Positions 1 to 6,642 are shown, counted from the first letter of the stretch. The stretch is 8,194 bases of DNA from Methanobacteriota archaeon (GCA_005878325.1 VBMR01000020.1:1-8194); one strand, 5' to 3'. Numbers and translations are program-made. Notes: generated by a model not told the origin, from the sequence alone.

Positions 1-2
1 TC

Positions 3-3000
3 ACCGGGGGGAGCTCCTACCAGGTCGTGATCGTTGCGAAAGGCAACTACTTCCAGGTCTGGTGGGGCGGCGTGCTGAGGCTGGCCGTCACGGATTCGAA
101 CCCGCCCTCCCCGATGAGCGGAAACATCAAGGTCTGGACCGGCGCGGCTCCGACTTCGATCAAGGTGGACAGCGTGCGCGTCTGGAACACCGTATCGGGC
201 ACGATGACGACGCCCGTGCGGGACGCCGGCACGGCGAACGTTCCGTTACAGACGAAGATCGCCGGAATCGTGAGCGACAACAATCAGCTCCACGTGCGGA
301 TCCGGAGCTCCTCGAACAACATCGCGTGGGGTCCATGGACGAACCTGAAATCAGACATGGTCAGCGGGGTGTTCTATGCGGCGACCGACCAGGATCGGCA
401 GCGGTACTACCAGCTCCAGGTGACCCTGACGAGCGGCGTGGACTACACGCCGGAGCTGTCCGAACTGACTACAACGGAGGGCACGCCGACGACGAACCCG
501 ACGGCGAACACGGGATTCGAGAATTGGTATCCGTACGTGGGGGGACTCGCGAACGCTGTGAATGGCAACCTCTGGTACTCGAAGCGGGACGTCTCCGTCC
601 AGGCTCGGGCCTTCACTCTTGCGATCGTCCGGTCGTACAACAGCCTACGCGGCTCAGTGGTCGGGCCCTTCGGGAACGGCTGGACTCACAACTACGCGGA
701 GACGCTCGTCGTGAACCCGGACCTGAACGTGACTTGGAACGGCGGGGACGGCTCGCAGTACACCTTCACGCCAAAGACCGGGTCGAGCGGTTACGGGGCG
801 CCTCGCGGGATCACGTCCCGCCTCGTGAAGAACGGGGACGCGACATTCACCCTCTGGCGCACCGACGGGAGCAAGGCGGATTTCACGTCGGCAGGCCGGC
901 TCTCGAAGATTACGGACAAGAACGCTAACAAGGTCACGCTGACGTACGACGGCAGCAACCGCCTGACGACCATCGCGGATGACTCCGGCAAATCCCTGAC
1001 GATCGGGTACGACGCCTCGAGCCGGATCTCGACGGTGACGGAGTCGGGCCTGAGTCGACAGGTCGTCTACTCGTACGACGGATCCTCGAACCTCGTGGCC
1101 GTGAAGGATCCGATGAACTTCTACGAGAACTACACATATTCGGCCGGCAAGATGTCGGCGATCGTCGACCCCGTCGGGAAGCGGACCGCCTTCACGTACG
1201 ACGCCTCAAGCCGTGTGACGGAGATCTGGCTCAGCTTGTACCAATCCGGCTCCGTCGTCTGGAAGTTCAAACAGTATGCGATCGCCTACTCCACCGCGAC
1301 GACCCGGACGATCACCAACGCGCGAGGCTTCACCACGACCCTGACATTGAACTCGTTCGGAAATTCGATCCAGAGGACCGGTCCCTCCATCGGGTCCGCG
1401 TGCTGCGACGACCGAGGAAACTCGAGCTCGTTCGTCTGGGACGGGGAGATGAACAAGATCAAGTCAACGGACGGCCGTGGGTTCGCGTGGACGATGGACT
1501 ACGACTACCGCTCGAACTTGGTGTCGAGAACGGACCCGGGCGGCAACGTCTCCTCCTCTGTCTGGGTGGAGCGAAACTACGGGGCGTGGTACTCCGTCCT
1601 CCGGAAGTCTCAGACGAACTTCCGGAACTTCACGACGACGTACACGTACGATGGGAAGGACAACCTCATCAAGACGGTGAACGCGAAAACCGATTCGTCC
1701 TTCCTTTATTACGACGCCCTCGGCTTCCTGAACCGGTCGAAAGACTTCCGCGGATTCGACACATGGTTCGAGGTCAACACGAACGGTTGGCGGACCAAGA
1801 TGACGGATCCGATGAACGACGTCACGCAGTATGGCTACGACGCCGCGGGCCGTCGGACGACGGTGACCTCGCCGCTCACCTTCATCACGACGACCGCGTA
1901 CGACCCCGACGATCGGGTCACCAAGGTGACCGACCCGCTCGGCAACTTCACGTTGTTCGAGTACAACGCCCGCGGGGACCGGACGAAGACCACGGACCCA
2001 AACGGATTCGCGACCCTCCATTCGATCAACGTCACAAACCGCAAGGCACAGACCACTACTGACGCCCTCGGTAACATCACGACGATTTCGTACGACCTGC
2101 GGGGGAACCTCGTCTCCATGAAGGACGCGAACCTCCATACGACCGCGTACGAGTACGACGCGTACGACCGCCAGACGAAGGCCACCTCACCTCTCCTGTA
2201 CGCGACCTCCTCACGATACGACGCCGCGGGGAACCGAATCGGTCGAACGGATGCGAACGGCGTCGCGACGACTTTTGCGTACGACATGTTGAACCGACTC
2301 ACAACGACGAAGTATCCGGGCGGTACGACCGTGTCCGTCGGGTACGACAAGAATTCGAACCCCACGTCGGAGATCGGCTTCGGATACACGAAGACCTCGG
2401 CGTACGACGAGCTCGACCGCGTCACCAGCGTAACGATGAATTATGGGTCGTTCTCCAAGACCACCGCATACACATACGATGCCAACGGCAACCGCCTCAC
2501 CGCGCTTGATCCGGAGAGCGGGACGACATCCTACGCGTACGATGCCGCCAACCGCCAATGGAAGGTCACGGATCCCGAGACCCGAGCGACGACGTACGTC
2601 TACGACCGGGATTCGCGTGTGACCTCGACCACGTATGCGAACGGCGTCGTTACGACTAACACTTGGGACGCCGCGCGCCGGCTCACGAAAGTCGAGACGA
2701 AGAAGTCAGACAGCACGCTGATCGAGCGGTTCGTTTACGGGTACGACAACGCGGGCAGGCGGCTTTCCGTCACGTTCACGAACGCTTCCGTGACCTCGTA
2801 CGCGTACGACAAGCTGAATCGCCTCACAAAGATGACGGAGCCTGGCAGCGTCGTGACGACGTACACGTACGACGCTGTCGGTAACCTCGCCCGAGAGGTC
2901 AAAGGCTCCACGACGAAGACGTACACCTACGACGCGGACGACCGGCTTACGGACATCACCGTCGGCACGGCGGGCATGCGGTATGGGTACGACAACAACG

Positions 3001-3890
3001 GAAACCGGAAATGGGCGTACGACAAGGCGACCCAGGTGAACACGTCCTTCGCCTACGACTTTGAGAACCGAATGACGGCGAGTGGCACGTGCACGTACAC
3101 GTACGCGCCGGACGGCGAACGTATGTCCTCCGCCTGTTCCGCGCCGACATACTACCGATACGAGTCTCCCGCCAGGAGCGGCCTCTCGAACGTCGTCGCG
3201 GAATACGACTCGACGGGCACGCGCCAAGTGCGGTATACCCAAGGCCCCGGCGCGGACCAGCCCGTCGAGCAACTCCGAGGCGGATCGTACTACACATACC
3301 AAAAGGACGGCCTCGGATCGACGTCGAAGATTACGGACGGGGGCCAGGCCACCGTCAATGCGTACACATACGGTCCGTGGGGCGACACGAGCTCGAGCGG
3401 ACCGCTCGCGAACCCGTTCCAGTTCACCGGCCGCGAGGCAAATTCCGGCTCATCACTGTACCATTACCGCGCCCGAGTGTACGACCCGGGGGCGAGGCGA
3501 TTCGTACAGAAAGACCCCGATGGAACGTGCCGAGACTCAAATCGCTACGCATATGTCGCTAACAATCCGGTGAACGCAAAGGACCCGACAGGTAGATGCG
3601 GTTTCTGGGACTTCTGGTGCCAAGTAAGGTGCGATACTTGTGGTGCTTTGCTATATTTCATGATAGCCTTCGGCCTCGAGGGCGTATTCCTTCTAGTTTA
3701 CGACGTCGACCTTTGCATGGAGCTTGGCGATTTGGCCGTCGCATTGATAACCGCGTGGGTCCCCGCCCTTGGAGCGATAGATTGGCTCCTGTTGATCGTC
3801 ATCGCTGGCCTTTGTTTCGCCGCGATCGGATACCTTGTTGCTATCAACCCGATTCCGAGCGTGATATGCAACGCCGCCGGGATGTGCTGA
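3..3890 (+). CDS. RHS/YD-repeat surface protein with variable C-terminal tip (5' partial)
   Basis: The frame is open to the left edge, so the true start lies outside the window and at least 1,295 residues are seen. Numbering from codon 27, domains in order are: the last strands of a LamG/DUF1080-like beta-sandwich (about 1-55, with VTDSN and VRVW); a second beta-rich segment (55-155); a DUF6531-like entry region (about 157-240, with NGNLWYSKRDVSV, RSYNS and GPFGNGWTHNY); about 27 YD repeats (about 305-1030, e.g. YTYDANGNRLTALDPESG); and an RHS core domain (about 1095-1189, with DGLGSTSKITDGG, FTGRE, YHYRARVYDPGARRFVQKDP and NNPVNAKDPTG). RHS proteins form a hollow beta shell that encloses and delivers their C-terminal tip, and are usually secreted or surface exposed. 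The tip (1190-1287) is hydrophobic and Cys-rich and is listed separately. The family call is secure; a toxin role is inferred from architecture. It could instead be an adhesin-like surface protein. Confidence 0.95.
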   Translation, partial: TGGSSYQVVIVAKGNYFQVWWGGVLRLAVTDSNPPSPMSGNIKVWTGAAPTSIKVDSVRVWNTVSGTMTTPVRDAGTANVPLQTKIAGIVSDNNQLHVRIRSSSNNIAWGPWTNLKSDMVSGVFYAATDQDRQRYYQLQVTLTSGVDYTPELSELTTTEGTPTTNPTANTGFENWYPYVGGLANAVNGNLWYSKRDVSVQARAFTLAIVRSYNSLRGSVVGPFGNGWTHNYAETLVVNPDLNVTWNGGDGSQYTFTPKTGSSGYGAPRGITSRLVKNGDATFTLWRTDGSKADFTSAGRLSKITDKNANKVTLTYDGSNRLTTIADDSGKSLTIGYDASSRISTVTESGLSRQVVYSYDGSSNLVAVKDPMNFYENYTYSAGKMSAIVDPVGKRTAFTYDASSRVTEIWLSLYQSGSVVWKFKQYAIAYSTATTRTITNARGFTTTLTLNSFGNSIQRTGPSIGSACCDDRGNSSSFVWDGEMNKIKSTDGRGFAWTMDYDYRSNLVSRTDPGGNVSSSVWVERNYGAWYSVLRKSQTNFRNFTTTYTYDGKDNLIKTVNAKTDSSFLYYDALGFLNRSKDFRGFDTWFEVNTNGWRTKMTDPMNDVTQYGYDAAGRRTTVTSPLTFITTTAYDPDDRVTKVTDPLGNFTLFEYNARGDRTKTTDPNGFATLHSINVTNRKAQTTTDALGNITTISYDLRGNLVSMKDANLHTTAYEYDAYDRQTKATSPLLYATSSRYDAAGNRIGRTDANGVATTFAYDMLNRLTTTKYPGGTTVSVGYDKNSNPTSEIGFGYTKTSAYDELDRVTSVTMNYGSFSKTTAYTYDANGNRLTALDPESGTTSYAYDAANRQWKVTDPETRATTYVYDRDSRVTSTTYANGVVTTNTWDAARRLTKVETKKSDSTLIERFVYGYDNAGRRLSVTFTNASVTSYAYDKLNRLTKMTEPGSVVTTYTYDAVGNLAREVKGSTTKTYTYDADDRLTDITVGTAGMRYGYDNNGNRKWAYDKATQVNTSFAYDFENRMTASGTCTYTYAPDGERMSSACSAPTYYRYESPARSGLSNVVAEYDSTGTRQVRYTQGPGADQPVEQLRGGSYYTYQKDGLGSTSKITDGGQATVNAYTYGPWGDTSSSGPLANPFQFTGREANSGSSLYHYRARVYDPGARRFVQKDPDGTCRDSNRYAYVANNPVNAKDPTGRCGFWDFWCQVRCDTCGALLYFMIAFGLEGVFLLVYDVDLCMELGDLAVALITAWVPALGAIDWLLLIVIAGLCFAAIGYLVAINPIPSVICNAAGMC
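3594..3887 (+). other. RHS variable C-terminal tip: hydrophobic, Cys-rich, candidate membrane-acting effector
   Basis: This 98-residue segment follows DPTG, the usual junction between RHS core and effector tip. It has eight cysteines (tip positions 2, 9, 13, 16, 41, 74, 92, 98); the preceding roughly 1,190 residues have about five. The first four make a C-x6-C-x3-C-x2-C pattern. Hydrophobic stretches lie at about 17-36, 47-61 and 62-84, giving two or three possible membrane helices, and the chain ends with Cys at its last residue. Hand counts give about 49% GC over 3601-3720, against about 64% over 2161-2280 in the core. I recognise no enzymatic toxin motif. A pore-forming or membrane-inserting tip is one inference; a lipid-anchoring or disulfide-bonded plug is another. 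Confidence 0.6.
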
Positions 3891-3892
3891 AA

Positions 3893-3997
3893 ATGTGGCT
3901 TCGAGCTTCTTGGTACGAGTGGGCAAGCAATCCTCGATCGGGGAAATCAATCACAACGAACGCCAAGGCGAAGCGATTTGGGTACGATCGGCTTTGA
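3893..3997 (+). CDS. Possible small ORF, 34 residues, between RHS gene and membrane protein
   Basis: An ATG begins two bases after the RHS stop codon, and the frame runs 34 codons to TGA. The peptide starts MWLRASWYEWAS and is rich in Trp and basic residues (seven K/R against two D/E). The close spacing would allow translational coupling to the RHS gene. There is no clear Shine-Dalgarno sequence and I know no homologue. An ORF of this length can arise by chance, so it is listed only because of its position. Confidence 0.2.
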   Translation: MWLRASWYEWASNPRSGKSITTNAKAKRFGYDRL

Positions 3998-4043
3998 TTA
4001 ACATGCTGGCCACACGGTCCACTTGTGCCGGTTGTTGAACGCC

Positions 4044-4469
4044 ATGAGCGACAGCGAACCAGGAGTTGAAAGCGGCCCCGGCGCGGTCGGTCGTCCAAAA
4101 AAAAAGCGTCAGGTTGCAATCTTGCTCGCGCTTGCCATTATTGCACTCTCCATCGCTGATTCGTACGAGTGGACGGGCATTCCCCCAGGATTCGCGCCTA
4201 GTGCAGCCGTGACAATCAGCGTCGGCCTCATCATCGGAACTCTAATTTTCGTAACTTTCGGAACTCATATCGGAGATTGGTCGCGCCAGGCCAGGCTTCA
4301 GCGCCAAGTGGGACTACGAGAGTACATCGGCACGGCCCTTTTCCTCTCCCTCCTCTTCTTGCTGGCGTTTGCGGTGACTAGTAATTACTCCGCTCTCTAC
4401 ATTCTTGGCCTTTGCGAGGCAATGCTGGCACTTACCGGCCTGTTCCAGGTCATTCGACACTGGAAATAG
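4044..4469 (+). CDS. Four-helix membrane protein, candidate immunity protein for the RHS tip
   Basis: The 141-residue protein has a hydrophilic N-terminus ending in a basic patch (GRPKKKRQ, about 16-23) and four hydrophobic helices at about 24-40, 53-73, 94-113 and 117-136. Basic residues in the first loop (RQARLQRQ), the N-terminus and the C-terminal RHWK all fall on the same predicted side, which fits the positive-inside rule with both ends in the cytoplasm. I chose the ATG at 4044; an in-frame TTG at 4023 is the alternative. There is no evident Shine-Dalgarno site. The gene starts 153 bases after the RHS stop on the same strand, where immunity genes of polymorphic toxins usually sit. Immunity to membrane-acting toxins is often an integral membrane protein, so immunity is a reasonable inference. 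I do not recognise the family. Confidence 0.7.
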   Translation: MSDSEPGVESGPGAVGRPKKKRQVAILLALAIIALSIADSYEWTGIPPGFAPSAAVTISVGLIIGTLIFVTFGTHIGDWSRQARLQRQVGLREYIGTALFLSLLFLLAFAVTSNYSALYILGLCEAMLALTGLFQVIRHWK

Positions 4470-4718
4470 GATTCACACTTACATTCTCAACAAACTTGAC
4501 CTCCCTTGGTCACACACGTGTACGAAAACGGAGAAGCCAGGGTAGCACACAATGGCGAACGGTACCTTCCCGATCCTCGCCGCGAACCTTCCTCGGCCCT
4601 GTGTCTTTTCATTTCGCCTCCTTGGTACGGTAATCCAGTTGTTCGGTAATCGTCCTGATGGCCCACCGGGGTGTGAAGACTGGGACAATCAGCCTGCCGC
4701 CTGTCAACGCGTCAGAGT
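4470..4718 (+). other. Intergenic stretch with no supported gene
   Basis: About 250 bases between the four-helix protein and the next membrane ORF. I see no convincing gene in either direction: the open frames here lack starts, domains or membrane segments. The only structure noticed is an 8-base direct repeat CGGTAATC at 4628-4635 and 4644-4651, spaced 16 bases start to start. It could be a binding site or chance. Confidence 0.4.
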
Positions 4719-5075
4719 TTGATTGGAATAAAGTACGAAAGAATCGATGGTCGCCAAATAGTGGGGCAGCTGGAAGACCGCGGGATCGTGTCGCGAGTCT
4801 GGAAGGACCCTACCATCGGGGGATTCGTTGCGGGTTTCGCCCCCTTGCTCTGTGTGTGCGCGATATGGGCGTTGACTTCTCTAGGCCTCGTGAGTCGTGA
4901 AACCGCGGTTCAGCCGACGGTCGGGCTAGTTACGTTCCTCGGATGGCTAGTAGCCTTCGAATCTGTCGTGGGGCCAGGGTCTTCCGCGTATTCGAGACCG
5001 CGTCCGGGCGACGGATCCGGGCGACGGATTAAAGCTTTACCAACCTGGTCGGGCTTCGAGTACAGAACCGAATGA
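4719..5075 (+). CDS. Possible small two-helix membrane protein (hypothetical)
   Basis: The 118-residue frame starts at TTG, with a GTG at codon 15 as an alternative; no ATG is available and no Shine-Dalgarno site is seen. A hydrophilic N-terminal part is followed by two hydrophobic segments at about 32-54 (contains APLLCVCAIWALTSLG) and 67-84 (TVGLVTFLGWLVAF). The C-terminal part crosses a perfect 13-base tandem duplication (5003-5028), which changes the reading frame and probably altered the original C-terminus. It lies in the same lower-GC island as the RHS tip and the four-helix protein, so it may be a second or decaying immunity-type gene. I do not recognise the family, and it may not be a functional gene. 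Confidence 0.4.
   Translation: MIGIKYERIDGRQIVGQLEDRGIVSRVWKDPTIGGFVAGFAPLLCVCAIWALTSLGLVSRETAVQPTVGLVTFLGWLVAFESVVGPGSSAYSRPRPGDGSGRRIKALPTWSGFEYRTE
5003..5028. repeat. Perfect 13-bp tandem duplication
   Basis: The unit TCCGGGCGACGGA occurs twice head to tail (5003-5015 and 5016-5028). Thirteen is not a multiple of three, so gain or loss of one copy shifts the frame of the overlapping ORF at 4719-5075. With one copy removed, that frame would continue to a TGA at 5098-5100 instead of stopping at 5075. Confidence 0.9.
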
Positions 5076-5157
5076 ACTAGGGGCCATTGAGGGAGCTTGA
5101 GGCCTTACGCGTCTTCGCAAGGCGTCAGTAGTAATGTGGTTGCTAACTCGATGTTGG

Positions 5158-5197
5158 CCTACCGCTGGGCCGGTAGGAACCTGCGACTTGCGGCAGG
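5158..5197. other. Two adjacent hairpins in the convergent intergenic region
   Basis: The first hairpin has a perfect 7-bp stem, CCTACCG (5158-5164) and CGGTAGG (5171-5177), with a 6-base loop. Two bases later a 5-bp stem forms from CCTGC (5180-5184) and GCAGG (5193-5197). They lie between the converging 4719-5075 ORF and the AbrB gene. No T-run follows, so a bacterial-type terminator is not supported. A structured transcript end or small RNA is possible; chance in GC-rich DNA is also possible. Confidence 0.3.
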
Positions 5198-5245
5198 CTG
5201 CCCCTCGGCATGCAGAAAGAGGGGATCAGGCGGGCGATTGCGCGC

Positions 5246-5488
5246 CTACCAATCCCGGGACCTGTATTCTTTGTCCATGATGGATTTCCAGTCGACCGGC
5301 CTCCGCCGCTTCGTCCCCCTTACGGAGAGGAACCGTCGTATGAATTCCTCAGGCGACGGCTCTGGTCGGACTAAAATCGTTCGGTCCGAAACCTCGAAGG
5401 TCAGGGTCGATCCCTCCGAAAGATTGAGTTCCTTCCGAATCTCCTTCGGAATGGTGACTCGGCCCTTAGGACCGAGTTTGCGCTTCAT
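5246..5488 (-). CDS. AbrB/SpoVT-type DNA-binding protein, VapB-like
   Basis: From the ATG at 5488 the protein has 80 residues. The N-terminal swapped-hairpin AbrB domain (about 1-45) is clear: KLGPKGRVTIPKEIRKELNL, then GSTLTFEV and TILVRPE. This fold binds DNA as a dimer. The C-terminal part (46-80, ending near VDWKSIMDKEYRSRDW) resembles the toxin-wrapping tail of VapB antitoxins. An in-frame ATG at 5518 would add ten residues, but the family usually begins just before the LGPKGRV motif, so I prefer 5488. No PIN-domain toxin follows at 5076-5245 in any minus-strand frame I checked. It is therefore either a solitary regulator, perhaps of itself or of the cupin gene 104 bases upstream, or an orphan antitoxin whose partner was lost or lies elsewhere. 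Confidence 0.85.
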   Translation of the reverse strand: MKRKLGPKGRVTIPKEIRKELNLSEGSTLTFEVSDRTILVRPEPSPEEFIRRFLSVRGTKRRRPVDWKSIMDKEYRSRDW

Positions 5489-5592
5489 CCGACCACACGC
5501 AAGGAAGTCCCACCTCATCTACCATCCGTTCGGTGCCAACTTGCTTCAGGGCAGGGGGCAACGCCCTCTTTTGACGAGACCTCTACCAACTT

Positions 5593-5967
5593 CTAGGGCC
5601 CTCGCACTCGCACATTGACGACCGCGGGGCCCCGACCCACAACGACGCTCACGACCACGACCTCTTGCGTTGAATCGGGATTCACGTCCCGGTGGACCAA
5701 CCCCGCGGGAATCCGGAAGAAGTCTCCCGGTTCCAAGTCGACCGCCTCCTTCCCGTCCGGCCCGTATTCGAGACGGAACCGTCCGGCTGCCAAGAAGCCG
5801 TACAAGAGGCGGGATCCATGATGATGCCACGCCGATCGGACCCCGGCCGCCACGCGGGTTCTCGACACGATGGCCGCGTCATCCTCGAACGCGCGTCCCC
5901 TGACAATCCCGTCCGTTACGTCGCCCGCCCTGAGATCGGCGGACCGAACGACGTCGATGTTCGGCAT
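5593..5967 (-). CDS. Single-domain cupin protein (Cupin_2-like)
   Basis: The protein is 124 residues, the usual size for a small single-domain cupin. Cupin motif 1 is seen around 42-67 (G-x5-HHH then G-x-F-R-L-E-Y-G), with His48-50. The usual motif-1 Glu is not evident, and Tyr56 or a neighbour sits at about that place. Motif 2 is at 81-96 (GDFFRIPAGLVHRDVN), with His92 and the final Asn96. The fold is a beta-barrel that normally holds one metal ion, here with a probable His ligand set. Substrate and reaction cannot be read from the sequence; such proteins range from dioxygenases and isomerases to small-molecule sensors. It begins 105 bases downstream of the VOC gene stop on the same strand, so co-transcription is possible. 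No strong Shine-Dalgarno site precedes the ATG. Confidence 0.85.
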   Translation of the reverse strand: MPNIDVVRSADLRAGDVTDGIVRGRAFEDDAAIVSRTRVAAGVRSAWHHHGSRLLYGFLAAGRFRLEYGPDGKEAVDLEPGDFFRIPAGLVHRDVNPDSTQEVVVVSVVVGRGPAVVNVRVRGP

Positions 5968-6072
5968 GACCCAGAAGACAACCTTCGGTTGCTTGAAGGC
6001 TCGTAGGGACGAGGATGCCTGAGCGTTCGCTGGTCCGCAGGGACGAACTAGACTCTCCTCGGAGGGTTTCGT

Positions 6073-6453
6073 CTACTCCAGGGGTTGCCAGACGGCGAAC
6101 TCGTTGTCGTCGGGATCGTAGAACGTGCCCATGATGACGTTCAGCGCCTCGCGCTTCGATGGCTCCTCGCCGATCCGCACGCCGCGTGACTTCAACGTCT
6201 CGAACGCGGAGTTGATGTCCGGGGTCTGGAAGATGAGACCCGTGACTCCCCCGATCCCGCGACCCGTGTCCCCTTCCCCGAGCACGTGGTGTCCGAAGGT
6301 CACGCCTCCCGCGTCGTACATCGCCAACTTCAGGTTCTCGTTCTTGTCCACGAGCTTAAAGCCCAACGTCTCCGAGTAGAACTTCAGGGACTTCATGTGG
6401 TCCGAGACGTGCACCGTCGTCGCCATAAACTTTCCAACTACTGGGTCTGCCAT
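6073..6453 (-). CDS. VOC-family (glyoxalase/bleomycin resistance-like) protein
   Basis: The protein is 126 residues, standard for a single-chain VOC protein that dimerises. Two beta-alpha-beta-beta-beta modules are visible: 10-57 (MATTVHVSDHMKSLKFYSET, then GF and GGVTFGHH) and 70-124 (GLIFQTPDINSAFETLKSRG, then FYDPDDNEFAVWQP). Likely metal-site residues are His15, His55 or His56, and Glu118 in the DPDxN-E motif. Family members act as lyases, dioxygenases, epimerases or drug-binding proteins, and the substrate is not evident here. I chose the ATG at 6453 over Met10 because GGAGG lies seven bases upstream of it. It is the only gene in the window with a strong Shine-Dalgarno site. The DNRLRE gene lies upstream and the cupin gene downstream on the same strand. 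Confidence 0.9.
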   Translation of the reverse strand: MADPVVGKFMATTVHVSDHMKSLKFYSETLGFKLVDKNENLKLAMYDAGGVTFGHHVLGEGDTGRGIGGVTGLIFQTPDINSAFETLKSRGVRIGEEPSKREALNVIMGTFYDPDDNEFAVWQPLE

Positions 6454-6460
6454 ACAAGCT

Positions 6461-6465
6461 CCTCC
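6461..6465 (-). promoter_or_regulatory. Ribosome binding site of the VOC gene
   Basis: On the minus strand GGAGG (within GGAGGAGC, 6458-6465) lies seven bases before the ATG at 6453. It fixes the start codon and argues against the internal Met10. Confidence 0.75.
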
Positions 6466-6596
6466 AGGGACCCGGAAGGCGTGTGGGTCCGCTTAATGGT
6501 TCCGAATGACGATTTTCTCCCGCGTCCGGACTCTTTTTGCCTTCGAGGAGCGAGGGAAACGAGAGGCATGCGGCGGTTCCCATTGGTCCATCGTGA

Positions 6597-6618
6597 GTTA
6601 TCGTTATACAACGATAAC
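6597..6618. promoter_or_regulatory. Perfect 9-bp inverted repeat, candidate operator
   Basis: GTTATCGTT (6597-6605) and AACGATAAC (6610-6618) are exact reverse complements separated by four bases (ATAC). The site is AT-rich within GC-rich DNA, and the minus strand carries a TATA-like TTGTATAA across its centre. It lies 25 bases past the stop codon of the DNRLRE gene and about 144 bases before the VOC start. It could be an operator overlapping a minus-strand promoter for the VOC/cupin genes. A transcript-end hairpin for the DNRLRE gene is the alternative. Confidence 0.45.
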
Positions 6619-6642
6619 AACCCAAGAAGAGGTTCGTCACGG

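Noticed and set aside
936..3130. Many short recurring DNA words such as TACGACG across the RHS gene, resembling a repeat array
   Set aside because: They come from the repeated YD dipeptide codons at irregular spacing. There are no identical repeats with unique spacers, so this is not a CRISPR array.
1464..3302. Several long open frames opposite or out of phase with the RHS gene (e.g. minus 1464-2138, 1835-2425, 2706-3302; plus 1400-2062)
   Set aside because: They lie inside the YD-repeat region, where GC-rich repetitive codons keep other frames open. Their products are Arg-rich, low in complexity and without domains.
5076..5245. Possible tRNA or PIN-toxin remnant in the convergent gap
   Set aside because: No acceptor-stem pairing with a T-arm consensus was found, and minus-strand frames here are interrupted and lack PIN-domain acidic motifs.
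5556..5572. GGGC-AAC-GCCC followed by TCTTTT, resembling a plus-strand intrinsic terminator
   Set aside because: The stem is only four base pairs and no plus-strand gene ends nearby; both neighbouring genes are on the minus strand.
5097..5618. Plus-strand frame of 173 codons
   Set aside because: It starts with TTG, covers the antisense strand of the well-supported AbrB gene and shows no domain or membrane segment.
6493..6591. Minus-strand small ORF (32 residues, basic) just past the inverted repeat
   Set aside because: It has no Shine-Dalgarno site. If the TATA-like centre of the inverted repeat is a promoter, its ATG would lie upstream of the expected transcript start.
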